From Lysobacterales bacterium (lineage in GTDB: Bacteria; Pseudomonadota; Gammaproteobacteria; Xanthomonadales; Marinicellaceae): 54,067 nucleotides of DNA. The stretch's first letter is position 1. Each line of letters starts with the position of its first letter. The notes below the pieces were generated by a model that worked only from the letters and a program-made list of their open reading frames with translations, searched no databases and was not told where the DNA came from. Location: positions 1 through 54,067 of the forward strand of contig JALSHI010000049.1 of assembly GCA_026982315.1 (NCBI GenBank), given 5' to 3'. Position numbers and translations under genes: made by a program. Below are positions 45,473 through 54,067 of the stretch, piece by piece.

Positions 45473-46069
45473 ATGGCTTTTGAATTACCTCCATTACCCT
45501 ACGACTACGATGCGCTGGAACCGCATATCTCTGAAGAAACACTGCGTTACCATCACGACAAGCACCACGCGGCCTATGTCAACAATCTGAACAACCTTGT
45601 CAAAGGCACGCCCCTGGAACAGATGAGCCTGGAAGAAATCATCAAAGTCTCCGGCGGCCCCGTATTCAACAATGCCGCCCAAATCTGGAATCACACTTTT
45701 TACTTCAATTGCCTTTCTCCCAACGGCGGCGGCGTACCCGGCGGTGCTCTGCTGGAGGCCATCGACGCCAAATGGGGCACATTCGAAAACTTTAAAAAGG
45801 CTTTTGCCGCCAACAGCATCAGTTTATTTGGTTCCGGCTGGGGCTGGCTGGTGGCCGACAAATCCGGCTGCCTGGAACTGATTCAGACCAGCAATGCCGA
45901 TACTGCCTTGCTGTCAGGCAAAACGCCACTGTTGACCTGTGATGTCTGGGAGCATGCCTACTATATCGACACCCGCAATGACCGCGCCAAGTACCTGGAT
46001 GCCTTCTGGCACGTGGTGAACTGGTCTTTCGTCATCCAGCAATTCGTCAAAGCCACCGAAGGCGAATAA
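45473..46069 (+). CDS. sodB: Iron superoxide dismutase
   Basis: A 198-residue cytoplasmic Fe/Mn superoxide dismutase. The metal ligands His27, the His in QIWNHTFYF, Asp in DVWEHAYYID and the following His are all present. The active-site glutamine in FNNAAQIWNH sits in the FeSOD position. It disproportionates superoxide to peroxide and oxygen. AAGGAG is 7 bases before the ATG. Monocistronic with a strong terminator. Confidence 0.97.
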   Translation: MAFELPPLPYDYDALEPHISEETLRYHHDKHHAAYVNNLNNLVKGTPLEQMSLEEIIKVSGGPVFNNAAQIWNHTFYFNCLSPNGGGVPGGALLEAIDAKWGTFENFKKAFAANSISLFGSGWGWLVADKSGCLELIQTSNADTALLSGKTPLLTCDVWEHAYYIDTRNDRAKYLDAFWHVVNWSFVIQQFVKATEGE

Positions 46070-46083
46070 ACGTCATTGGACCA

Positions 46084-46120
46084 GCACAAAAAAGGCCGGA
46101 GCTTCCGGCCTTTTTTGTGC
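46084..46120. terminator. Bidirectional terminator after sodB
   Basis: A 17-bp inverted repeat (GCACAAAAAAGGCCGGA and its complement) with a short loop, A/T runs on both arms. It serves sodB and the convergent carboxypeptidase gene, 36 bp before that gene's stop. Confidence 0.9.
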
Positions 46121-46155
46121 GCGCTTATCGGTATGCCTACATGTATCAACAGCGG

Positions 46156-48594
46156 CTATTCAAAGCCGTGCTTGAAAATCAGATCATTACTGCCGCCATG
46201 ACAAACAGCCCCCCAGCCAGTGATGCGCACATCATCCAGCGACCAGCCCGGACGGGTTACGCTGCTATCGGTTTGCAAGCGAAAGCGAATACGCACATCT
46301 GGCTGACCCGCATAAGCGGCCAGGTCAATAACCTGGTTCTGCCAGGCGGATTGATTATCACATTGATACAGCGTTTGCCAAGTGACGCCACCATCAGCAG
46401 AGGCCTCAATATAGCCGAAATCATAACCGGATTCCGTATCGCACTGATGCATAAAACTGAGTTTCGGATCTGTGGCCCCGCTTAAATCCAGCAGCCCGGA
46501 CGTCAAGCTGATATTCAGATTATTGGCATAATTTCCAGTTGGGCTGTCTGTCCAGGCATGACTGGGACTCCCGCCGGTTTGAGCCACAATGGCCCAGGGA
46601 TTATCGGCTTGCCAATTGCCTGCTCCGCTCTCCACATCATCGAAAAACACATCGCAATACGGCTCCAGTTGAACATCCTGCACCACGTTCTGCCCAGCCG
46701 TGGTGGTCAGGCTCAGGCTGGCGCTGGCGTAACCGCTAGCCGACACCTGCAAGGTCGCTGTGCCCGGCACGGCCTGTATCTGATACTGACCACTGGCATC
46801 CGTGGTGCCAGTGGCCACGCCATATTGCACATTGGCCAGATTGATAGGCACACCACTGACCGCGTCACTCACCTGACCGGACAAATTAACCGCATCCGCC
46901 GGTTCCAGTACGGTCAGCAAGGCGCCATAAGGCACACCGGTAGCGCCACTGGCATCGGTCACGGTAACATACACCTGATAAGTGCCCGTGGCCAAGCCCG
47001 TGGTGTCAATCTGACCGGAAAAGGCTTCAGTGACGCTGTTAAAGGCGCCATCCACAGCGGACAATGACACAGGCGAGGCGCCCGGCTCCCACGGCGCCTG
47101 GTTCAAAAACAGGTTGACAGCCTGAATATTCTGGGCCGTTTGTGTGCCGTTGTTGCTGTTATTGAAATGCGTATCGGAAGCCGTACCAGTGAGCGTCACA
47201 ACATCTCCGGCCAGCACCAGGCTGGAAGACAAGGCCAGGTTCTCCACATCCGGGCCACTGCCAGTCATGTAAGGCGTACGCGCGGATTTGGCCGCATATA
47301 CCAATGCCGGTATATTATCCGGCACAATGGCGTTCTCAAAAGTTCCACAGTCCTGAAAGAAAGCGGTACCCAGCTCAAAAGTGTAGGCCGCCACGCCCAG
47401 TTCCCCATAGGCAAAATCATCCGAAGCGCCTGCCGCCGGGTACAGGTCACTGGACTGTTCCGGTTTATAGCCATTGAACCAGGCCAGCTTGCGTCCCAGC
47501 GCTTCCAGTTCCGGCTCATTGGGCGCGTTGCTCACGGCATCGAATCCGTATGGCCACAACACCAGCTCGGAAAAACTGTGAATGTCCAGATAAACACCGG
47601 TGGTATCCGGCGGCGCCGGATCATTCAGACCCGGGCCGCGCTGGTCGGGGAAAATGCTGCGCACATAGGTTTCGATGGCGTCGGTTTCCGGTTCTGAGGC
47701 GGCAAAAGCCCCTCGGAAAGTATCATTGCACGGGTCGGTGGACGCACCGGAGCCGCCCCATTGAAAACTGAAATTTCGGTTCATGTCCGCACCGCGACTG
47801 GAGCTGGTGGCACCGCAATAATTCTGATTGGTGTTTTTCCGCCAAAACACGCCCGGCTCGGCCTGTTTGCGGCCATCGGGGTTGCCCTGTAACAGCAAAT
47901 GAATTTCGTGGTGATCCAGCAGCCAGCGGATATCTCCATTGGTTTCATATTCACCCAACAGATATTCGGCAAAACGGGTGAGCAGTTCCGCTGGCGCCAT
48001 TTCCCGCGCATGGATGGAGCCCATGGCGTAAAAAACGGGTTTTGACCCCCCAATGGCCTGGTTGGTGAGCTTGATCACGCGCAGATCATAACCGCCACTG
48101 CCATTGATTTTATCCCAGCTATCCCCAATATCTACCGATTGCGCCAGTGCAGGATAAGTAGTAACCAGATTGTCAATGGTCGCGAAGGTTTCTTCGACTG
48201 TGCGGTAACAAGCCAACCCCGGCACGCTTTTGCCATCAAGCCGGTAAATTTTGGGCGTGTTGACCAGGCGAGAAGTTTTGACAGGATCAATGGCCACTTT
48301 CAGTCCAAGGTCGAGTATCTTCTGCCAGTCCTCGCGGCTTTTAATGGCCATTTCGGCAAAATGTTGCTGGCGGTTGACAGACCATGGTTCATTGATTTCA
48401 GCCAGTTCGCGCACTACCGCAATGTCATCAAAATACACTCGAACCACCCACGGCGGCGGGCTATCGGGCAGATGGCGAGCAGGTGGGTCCGGCATGGCAT
48501 GGGTCAAAACCGGAAACAGGATTAACAGAAAAATACCACAGAGACACCGGCGACAAATTTTCATGCGCCATACCACGGGAAAACAACAGGACAC
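46156..48594 (-). CDS. Secreted M14 zinc carboxypeptidase with C-terminal DLIFxHGFE motif
   Basis: An 812-residue exported enzyme. Signal peptide with hydrophobic core CLCGIFLLILFPVLTHA. An N-terminal pro-region (about 45-130); an M14 domain (about 135-450) with GSIHAREMAPAELL (zinc His/Glu), YLDIHSFSELVLWPYGF (zinc His) and AYTFELGTAFF (catalytic Glu). Then a beta-rich linker; a carboxypeptidase regulatory-like domain (about 580-650, TDASGQYQIQAVPGTATL); and a C-terminal MAM/jelly-roll-like domain (about 660-795, DFGYIEASADGGVTW). It ends in a Cys, five residues and then DLIFKHGFE. The GTG at 48594 has AGAGG 8 bases upstream; ATG 48564 lacks a clear site but also gives a good signal peptide. 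Confidence 0.85.
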   Translation of the reverse strand: MSCCFPVVWRMKICRRCLCGIFLLILFPVLTHAMPDPPARHLPDSPPPWVVRVYFDDIAVVRELAEINEPWSVNRQQHFAEMAIKSREDWQKILDLGLKVAIDPVKTSRLVNTPKIYRLDGKSVPGLACYRTVEETFATIDNLVTTYPALAQSVDIGDSWDKINGSGGYDLRVIKLTNQAIGGSKPVFYAMGSIHAREMAPAELLTRFAEYLLGEYETNGDIRWLLDHHEIHLLLQGNPDGRKQAEPGVFWRKNTNQNYCGATSSSRGADMNRNFSFQWGGSGASTDPCNDTFRGAFAASEPETDAIETYVRSIFPDQRGPGLNDPAPPDTTGVYLDIHSFSELVLWPYGFDAVSNAPNEPELEALGRKLAWFNGYKPEQSSDLYPAAGASDDFAYGELGVAAYTFELGTAFFQDCGTFENAIVPDNIPALVYAAKSARTPYMTGSGPDVENLALSSSLVLAGDVVTLTGTASDTHFNNSNNGTQTAQNIQAVNLFLNQAPWEPGASPVSLSAVDGAFNSVTEAFSGQIDTTGLATGTYQVYVTVTDASGATGVPYGALLTVLEPADAVNLSGQVSDAVSGVPINLANVQYGVATGTTDASGQYQIQAVPGTATLQVSASGYASASLSLTTTAGQNVVQDVQLEPYCDVFFDDVESGAGNWQADNPWAIVAQTGGSPSHAWTDSPTGNYANNLNISLTSGLLDLSGATDPKLSFMHQCDTESGYDFGYIEASADGGVTWQTLYQCDNQSAWQNQVIDLAAYAGQPDVRIRFRLQTDSSVTRPGWSLDDVRITGWGAVCHGGSNDLIFKHGFE
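46159..46188 (-). other. C-terminal motif NDLIFKHGFE (copy 3 of 3)
   Basis: The last ten codons of the M14 carboxypeptidase encode NDLIFKHGFE before TAG. A cysteine lies six residues before the Asp of DLIF. The same ending is seen in the M12-like protease and in the endonuclease. Confidence 0.7.
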
Positions 48595-48763
48595 AGGACC
48601 ACCTCTTTCTCTTTATTTTTCGCAAGCCGATTCTAGCGAAAAAGTCAAGAGAAAGGTGTCAACAAACATTTCAGTATGCGTTTTTGTGAAGTACGGCGAG
48701 AAAAATCAGGCATGCCGCAAAAACCGTGCACACTGGCTTCGCTCGGGAGCTATCCAGTACGAT

Positions 48764-49006
48764 TCATGATTGGCCGTCGGTATCAGCGCCCACAAATTCA
48801 GCCACATCCGCCGGCTCAAAGGGAAACCCCAGTTCCCGCTTGTGATGGGCATCTCTGATAACAGGCACCTGCACACCATAACGACTTACAAGGGAGTCAC
48901 TGGCGTCAATATCCACCTCGGTAAATTCCACTTTTAGTGTACGCAGTATATTGGCCGCATATTCACACAAAGGACACTCGTTTCTGCTATACAATATCCA
49001 GCGCAT
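48764..49006 (-). CDS. Glutaredoxin/thioredoxin-fold small protein (DUF836-like)
   Basis: An 80-residue protein starting MRWILYSRNECPLCEYA with a CPLC redox motif at about 11-14, then VQVPVIRDAHH with the cis-proline of the thioredoxin fold. This matches the small glutaredoxin-like family (DUF836, YruB type) that has no fixed partner. ATG 49006 has AGGA 5 bases upstream. A longer reading from 49114 would reach into the sdaA gene on the other strand and is rejected. Confidence 0.82.
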   Translation of the reverse strand: MRWILYSRNECPLCEYAANILRTLKVEFTEVDIDASDSLVSRYGVQVPVIRDAHHKRELGFPFEPADVAEFVGADTDGQS

Positions 49007-49076
49007 CACAATCCTGGGTTGAGTGACAAGGAGACAACAATCCGGGGTGAGAAAAATCATAACACACGGGGACATC

Positions 49077-50456
49077 ATGGCTGTTAGCGTCTTTGATTTA
49101 TTCAAAATCGGCATTGGACCATCCAGCTCTCACACTGTCGGCCCCATGCGAGCCGCCAATCTTTTTGTCAAGCAGCTGGAACAACGCAGCCTGCTGGGCA
49201 ACACTGAACGGTTACAAGCCGAACTGTTTGGCTCCCTTGGCCATACCGGCCGGGGACATGGCACCGACAAAGCCGTGATGCTGGGATTTTCCGGCCATAT
49301 GCCGGACACCATTGACCCTGACATTATTCCCCAGTTAATTGCCACCATACAGAACACGGGTCTGCTGCGTTATGAGAACGGCCATCAGATTCCCTTTCAC
49401 CCCAAAAATGACCTGATCTTTCACAAGCGAAAGAAATTGCCATTACATGCCAATGGTATGCGCTTTAGCGCTTTTGATGCTGATGGCCAGTGCCTGTTTA
49501 CCAGAGACTATTACTCCGTAGGTGGTGGTTTTATCCTGTCCCATGGCAAACTGGCCGAAGGCAAGATCATCGAAGACAACTCCCACGTGCCTTTTCCTTT
49601 CACCACCGGCAAACAGCTCCTGGAACATTGCCAGCAACACAGCAAGAGCATTGCCGAAATTGTGTTCACCAACGAAACAACCTGGCGGGATGAAAAAACC
49701 ATCCGTCAGCAACTGGACACCATCTGGCAAGCCATGCAGCAATGCGTGGAGCGCGGGCTGAAGACACAGGGCGTGCTCCCTGGCGGGCTGAAAGTGCCCC
49801 GGCGGGCCAATGAGCTGTTCAACGACTTGCGCAGCAAACCACAACAGGCCCTGCGCGACCCGCTGACCATTCTGGACTGGGTGAATGCCTATGCACTGGC
49901 CGTCAGTGAAGAAAACGCCGCTGGCGGGCGTGTGGTGACCGCGCCCACCAATGGCGCAGCCGGTATTATCCCGGCCGTTCTGCATTACTACCAGCATTTT
50001 TGTGAAAAACCCACACAACAAGGCATTCATGATTTTTTACTGACCGCCGCGGCCATTGGATTTCTGTACAAGGAAAATGCCAGCATATCCGGTGCTGAAG
50101 TGGGTTGTCAGGGAGAAGTGGGCGTGGCCTGTTCCATGGCCGCCGCCGGCCTCACCGCCGCCTGTGGCGGCAGCCCGGAACAGGTGGAAAACGCCGCGGA
50201 AATCGCCATGGAGCATAATCTTGGCCTCACCTGCGATCCCATTGGCGGCCTGGTGCAAATCCCCTGCATCGAACGCAATGCCATGGGCGCTGTCAAGGCC
50301 ATCAATGCCTGGCGCATGGCTTGCCGCGGCGATGGCACCCACTGGGTTTCCCTGGACAAGGTCATCCACACCATGCGGGAAACCGGCCGCGACATGCAAA
50401 GCAAATATAAAGAAACATCCCGGGGCGGACTTGCCGTCAACATCATTGAGTGCTAA
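49077..50456 (+). CDS. sdaA: L-serine ammonia-lyase (iron-sulfur type)
   Basis: A 459-residue one-chain L-serine dehydratase. The N-terminal beta domain starts [19 protein letters not shown]; the alpha domain holds [20 protein letters not shown] and [19 protein letters not shown], whose cysteines bind the [4Fe-4S] cluster. It turns L-serine to pyruvate and ammonia. ATG 49077 has GGGGA upstream and gives the conserved start; an in-frame ATG at 49023 adds 18 residues and lies over the divergent gene's leader. No strong terminator follows. Confidence 0.95.
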   Translation: MAVSVFDLFKIGIGPSSSHTVGPMRAANLFVKQLEQRSLLGNTERLQAELFGSLGHTGRGHGTDKAVMLGFSGHMPDTIDPDIIPQLIATIQNTGLLRYENGHQIPFHPKNDLIFHKRKKLPLHANGMRFSAFDADGQCLFTRDYYSVGGGFILSHGKLAEGKIIEDNSHVPFPFTTGKQLLEHCQQHSKSIAEIVFTNETTWRDEKTIRQQLDTIWQAMQQCVERGLKTQGVLPGGLKVPRRANELFNDLRSKPQQALRDPLTILDWVNAYALAVSEENAAGGRVVTAPTNGAAGIIPAVLHYYQHFCEKPTQQGIHDFLLTAAAIGFLYKENASISGAEVGCQGEVGVACSMAAAGLTAACGGSPEQVENAAEIAMEHNLGLTCDPIGGLVQIPCIERNAMGAVKAINAWRMACRGDGTHWVSLDKVIHTMRETGRDMQSKYKETSRGGLAVNIIEC

Positions 50457-50493
50457 GACAAAAAAACAGCTTGAAAAACAAAACCCTGGTAAT

Positions 50494-50516
50494 ATATTAG
50501 GAGATTCTAATATAAT
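50494..50516 (+). promoter_or_regulatory. AT-rich palindrome over a -10 element before the second RND operon
   Basis: ATATTAG-N6-CTAATAT (50494-50513) is a perfect 7-bp-arm inverted repeat that overlaps the -10 hexamer TATAAT (50511-50516), 73 bp before the adaptor gene. An alternative promoter is TTGAAA (50471-50476)-N16-TATATT. This layout suits a TetR- or MarR-type repressor; no regulator gene is present in the window. Confidence 0.5.
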
Positions 50517-50588
50517 TAGCCGCAGCTAAATGGGTGAATTGTAATCGCCCACTGCACATACCCACAAACCGCATTCAAGAGGCATGGC

Positions 50589-51653
50589 ATGAAACACGCT
50601 CAAGCAAACCGGCTTTTCACTTTGGGACTTTTTCTTATGGTCGTTTCCATGTTCGCCACGGCCAGCAATGAACCCGCCCGTGATACTGCTAACACAGATC
50701 ACAACAGTCCTCCCCAGTGGGTTCCTGCACGTCTTGCCGACATCCCGCTGAGGCGTATCCTTAATGGAGAGATCGAAGCGGTCAACAAAGCCACCATTTC
50801 CGCCCAGACTTCCGGCCGCGTATCTGCCATTCACTATGACGTGGATGACTTCGTGCCCAAAGGTGCCATTGTCGTAGAACTCACCAACACGGAACAAAAG
50901 GCCGCGTTGCGCCAGGCGGAAGCCAATCTGAAAGCCGTCAAGGCACAATATGAACAAGCGGCATCCGATTACACCCGCATCAAGGATCTGTATGCCAAAA
51001 AACTGGTTTCCAAGAGTGATCTGGACAAAGCTGTCAGCGCCCATAATGCCCTCAAGGCCAAAATGGAGGCCGCCAAAGCCGCCGTGGAAGCGGCGCGCAA
51101 ACAGTTTGAATACACTGTCATTCGTGCCCCTTACGATGGCATCGTCACCAACCGCTATGTGGAAGTGGGCGAAACAGTCCATCCAGGCAAACCGATTATG
51201 TCCGGCCTGTCTCTGGACAAGCTGCGGGTGGTTACCCAGATTCCTGAAAGCATTATTTTCCAGGTCAAAAAACACGCCATGGCGGAAGTGTTACTGCCCA
51301 ATGGCGAGAAGGTCAAAGCCAAGAAAATCACCATTTTCCCCTATGCCGACCCAGCCACCCGAACCTTCAAGGCGCGCATTGATATCGAACTTGAAAATGC
51401 CGCGCTTTATCCGGGCATGAGCGCCAAGGTGGCATTTCATCTGGGCACCAAGAAAGCCGTGGTAGTGCCTGCCAAGGCCGTTATCCGCCGCAGCGAGCTC
51501 AGTCTGGTATTCGTCAAAGATAATGATAATATCCTCTTGCGACAAGTGCGGGTGGGCGACCACATCAAAGACCAGGTAGAAATCATCTCCGGGCTGACGC
51601 CCGGGGAGCTGGTGGCGCTTGACCCATGGTCCATTGAAGCGCAGCGGAGATAA
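50589..51653 (+). CDS. RND efflux periplasmic adaptor (membrane fusion protein)
   Basis: A 354-residue adaptor with an N-terminal signal segment (RLFTLGLFLMVVSMFATA, about 8-25). It has a lipoyl half-motif (KATISAQTSGRVSAIHYDVD), a coiled-coil hairpin (about 100-170), the second lipoyl half (YTVIRAPYDGIVTNRYVEVG), and a beta-barrel and membrane-proximal domain. It belongs to the HlyD/AcrA-like group for drug or solvent pumps rather than the metal type. Its pump gene starts 5 bp after its stop. AAGAGG lies 7-8 bases before the ATG. Confidence 0.87.
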   Translation: MKHAQANRLFTLGLFLMVVSMFATASNEPARDTANTDHNSPPQWVPARLADIPLRRILNGEIEAVNKATISAQTSGRVSAIHYDVDDFVPKGAIVVELTNTEQKAALRQAEANLKAVKAQYEQAASDYTRIKDLYAKKLVSKSDLDKAVSAHNALKAKMEAAKAAVEAARKQFEYTVIRAPYDGIVTNRYVEVGETVHPGKPIMSGLSLDKLRVVTQIPESIIFQVKKHAMAEVLLPNGEKVKAKKITIFPYADPATRTFKARIDIELENAALYPGMSAKVAFHLGTKKAVVVPAKAVIRRSELSLVFVKDNDNILLRQVRVGDHIKDQVEIISGLTPGELVALDPWSIEAQRR

Positions 51654-51658
51654 TCACC

Positions 51659-54067
51659 ATGTCAGCTAAAAGCACCAAGCTCTCTATTGCTGGCCTGCTG
51701 GCCGCCAAATTCCAGGACAACCCCATTACCGGTCTCATTGCCCTGGTGGCACTGTTGCTGGGCGCCTTCGCGATTATGGTCACACCACGGGAAGAAGAGC
51801 CGCAAATTGATGTCACTTTTGCCAATGTGTATGTGGGCTTGCCTGGCGCCAGCGCCAAAGAGGTGGAAAACCTGATTAGTTTTCCGGCAGAGCAGGTCAT
51901 CGACTCCATTGATGGCATCAAACACGTCTATAGCATGTCCCGCCCCGGCATGGCGGTCATCACCGCAGAATTCGAAGTCGGCATCCCGCGGGAAACCGCC
52001 ATTGTGCGCTTGTATAATGAAATTCATTCCAACGCCGACTGGCTGCCACCTTCTTTGGGCGCCACCCCGCCCCTGGTGCGCCCAATGGGCATCGATGACG
52101 TGCCCATTGTCACCGTCACATTCTGGACAGACAACCCCGACAAGGGACAATTCGAACTGGAACAGGTCTCCCATGCGCTGGAGGCCGAAATCAAGCGCAT
52201 TCCCAACACCCGTATTGTGGAGACCATCGGCGGGCCGGACCATGTGGTTCACGTGCTGCTCGAACCTGAAAAAATGGCCGCCTACAATATTGATTTCGAC
52301 ACCGTGGAAAAGGCCCTGCAAATCACCAATGTGGTGACTCATTCAGGCGACCGCATCGATAACAACCGCAACATTCCGGTGCAAACCGGGCTACTGCTGG
52401 CTTCGGCCAAAGACGTTCGTAACCTGGTCATCTCCACGCATAATGGCCACGCGGTTTACCTGCAGGATATCGCCACTGTTGTGGACGATGCCGACACCCC
52501 GCAATCCTATGTCTGGTTTACAGGCGGGCCTGCATGGCAGGGAAAAGCCAAACCCGATTACGCCCCGGCGGTGACCCTCGCCATTGGCAAAAAGCCTGGC
52601 AGCAATGCTGTAGAAATCGCCAACCAGGTGATTGCCGTGGGGCAAAAGCTGAAAAACACCTATATTCCGGATGACATCCACTTCGAAATCACCCGAAATT
52701 ACGGCAAAACCGCCAATGACAAGGCCGAAAAACTGATTCACAAGCTGATTTTCGCCACATTGTCGGTGGTGTTTCTCATTCTTATCACCCTTGGGTGGCG
52801 CGAGGCCATTGTGGTCGGCCTGGCGGTGACCATCACGCTGGCGCTGACCCTTTTTGCTTCCTGGGCCTATGGGTTCACCCTGAACCGGGTGTCACTGTTC
52901 GCACTGATTTTCTCCATTGGCATTCTGGTGGATGACGCGGTGGTGATTGTGGAAAACATCCACCGCCACATGATGCTGGAAAAAGGTAAAAAACTGTTTG
53001 AAATCATTCCGCACGCCGTAGACGAAGTCGGCGGCCCCACCATACTGGCGACTTTTACCGTCATCGCCGCCTTGATGCCCATGGCCTTTGTCTCAGGGCT
53101 GATGGGGCCTTATATGAGCCCCATTCCCATCAATGCCAGCATGGGTATGCTCATCTCCTTGCTGGTGGCGCTGATGGTCACCCCGTGGCTCTTTCGCAAA
53201 GTGATTGGTGATGACTGCCACCATGACGTCACGACTACAGGCGGCACACCAACCACTGCCAAAGAAAGCCGATTTATTCAGTTTTTTCATCACTTTATGC
53301 AGCGTTTTCTGGGCGGGCGCGCAGGGCGCAAGGCGCGTTATACGCTGATACTTGGTATTGTGGGTTTGTTGTTCGCCAGCTTTATGCTGATTCCCACCAA
53401 ACGCGTGATTCTCAAAATGCTGCCCTTTGATAACAAATCCGAATTTCAGGTGGTGGTGGATTTGCCAGAAGGCGCTACAGTGGAGCAAACCAGTGCGTTG
53501 CTGGAAGAAATCACGGCTTATCTGAAAACGGTTCCGGAAATCAAGCATGTGGCCGGTTATGCCGGCACTGCCTCTCCCATTAACTTTAATGGCCTGGTGC
53601 GGCAGTATTTTCTGCGCCAGCAACCCCACATGGGTGACGTCCAGGTCACACTCAAGGACAAACATGAGCGCAAGCGTCAAAGCCATGAAATCGCGCTAGA
53701 GGTCCGCCCGCACGTGTATGAAATCGGCAAAAAATACAATGCTTCGGTAAAAGTGGTGGAAGTTCCTCCCGGACCACCGGTGTTGTCCCCTATCCTGGCG
53801 GAAATCTACGGACCGGATGATGAAACCTTGTGGCATTACGCCAAGGCTGTGGAAAATATATTCGCATCCACTGATGGCATAGTGGACATTGACTCCTCCG
53901 TGGAAGCGGACAGCCCGCGCGATGTGCTCGTGGTGGATCGCCCCAAAGCCGCCGAGCTTGGGGTGCCGCAAGCCACTGTGGCCAAGGCCATGCTGACCGC
54001 CTTGTCGGGATACGATGCCACCTATTTGCATGACCCAAACAACAAGTATGCCGTGCCTATCCGGCTG
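51659..54067 (+). CDS. RND efflux permease (HAE type), incomplete at window end
   Basis: 803 codons without a stop reach the window edge; the family length is about 1020-1070, so the last helices are missing. Layout: helix 1 (about 24-42), first periplasmic loop, helices 2-6 (about 360-500), a long cytoplasmic link (about 515-560, His/Thr-rich), helix 7 (about 560-580) and the second loop. The proton-relay motif in helix 4 is GILVDDAVVIVEN with Asp425-Asp426, the pair used by hydrophobe-amphiphile pumps (AcrB type). This differs from the pump at 10012, which has a single Asp in that motif. Substrate unknown. No TolC-like gene is seen within the window for this set. Confidence 0.88.
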   Translation, partial: MSAKSTKLSIAGLLAAKFQDNPITGLIALVALLLGAFAIMVTPREEEPQIDVTFANVYVGLPGASAKEVENLISFPAEQVIDSIDGIKHVYSMSRPGMAVITAEFEVGIPRETAIVRLYNEIHSNADWLPPSLGATPPLVRPMGIDDVPIVTVTFWTDNPDKGQFELEQVSHALEAEIKRIPNTRIVETIGGPDHVVHVLLEPEKMAAYNIDFDTVEKALQITNVVTHSGDRIDNNRNIPVQTGLLLASAKDVRNLVISTHNGHAVYLQDIATVVDDADTPQSYVWFTGGPAWQGKAKPDYAPAVTLAIGKKPGSNAVEIANQVIAVGQKLKNTYIPDDIHFEITRNYGKTANDKAEKLIHKLIFATLSVVFLILITLGWREAIVVGLAVTITLALTLFASWAYGFTLNRVSLFALIFSIGILVDDAVVIVENIHRHMMLEKGKKLFEIIPHAVDEVGGPTILATFTVIAALMPMAFVSGLMGPYMSPIPINASMGMLISLLVALMVTPWLFRKVIGDDCHHDVTTTGGTPTTAKESRFIQFFHHFMQRFLGGRAGRKARYTLILGIVGLLFASFMLIPTKRVILKMLPFDNKSEFQVVVDLPEGATVEQTSALLEEITAYLKTVPEIKHVAGYAGTASPINFNGLVRQYFLRQQPHMGDVQVTLKDKHERKRQSHEIALEVRPHVYEIGKKYNASVKVVEVPPGPPVLSPILAEIYGPDDETLWHYAKAVENIFASTDGIVDIDSSVEADSPRDVLVVDRPKAAELGVPQATVAKAMLTALSGYDATYLHDPNNKYAVPIRL

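Overview
The window looks like a chromosomal stretch of a gammaproteobacterium with moderately high GC. The evidence is a tmRNA with the tag ANDDNYALAA, an E. coli-length YcaO, a GcvA-like LysR regulator, rplU-rpmA, uvrA beside a YpfJ-type protease, and a SUF operon headed by its own Rrf2 regulator. I cannot name the genus. Most genes are housekeeping or envelope functions. There is no phage, insertion sequence, CRISPR array or tRNA; the only accessory-looking gene is a partial type I DNA methyltransferase at the left edge, beside the 3' end of ssrA.

Left part (1-13.4 kb): hsdM fragment and ssrA on the minus strand. These are followed by a long plus-strand series: ugd, a GT2 polyprenyl-phosphate glycosyltransferase, a LABN membrane protein, an ArnT-like GT83 transferase, a PmrA/PmrB-like response regulator and kinase, then a tripartite heavy-metal RND efflux set (TolC-like, adaptor, CzcA/CusA-like pump) and a DUF3240-like protein. 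ATGA/GTGA overlaps join the lipid A genes to the two-component genes. An 11-bp-phased direct repeat, a typical OmpR-family site, lies in front of the efflux genes. This suggests one regulon for surface charge and metal export.

Middle (13.4-36.9 kb): adenine deaminase; a secreted reprolysin-like metalloprotease; ycaO; a broken small ORF; a DUF4442 thioesterase-like gene; a CBS protein; the suf operon (Rrf2 regulator, sufB, C, D, S, U-type scaffold) with a palindromic operator over its promoter; a five-gene Gld-like ABC operon with DUF4340 and DUF423 genes; an AstE-like hydrolase plus an SDR dehydrogenase; rplU-rpmA; ypfJ; uvrA.

Right part (37-54 kb): an intergenic region with several phased stem-loops (a candidate structured RNA), a LysR regulator, a secreted endonuclease I with two lamin-tail domains, a cupin, an MptE-like protein, cysM, a TudS-like DUF523 gene, a glutamate synthase-like FMN protein, sodB, a secreted M14 carboxypeptidase, a glutaredoxin-like protein, sdaA, and the start of a second RND efflux operon that runs off the window.

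The most interesting signal is a shared C-terminus. Three unrelated secreted enzymes (M12-like protease, endonuclease I, M14 carboxypeptidase) all end exactly in D-L-I-F-x-H-G-F-E, with a cysteine 5-7 residues before the motif. They share no other domain, so this looks like a C-terminal sorting or processing tag. The second is the structured intergenic element at 37.05-37.23 kb.
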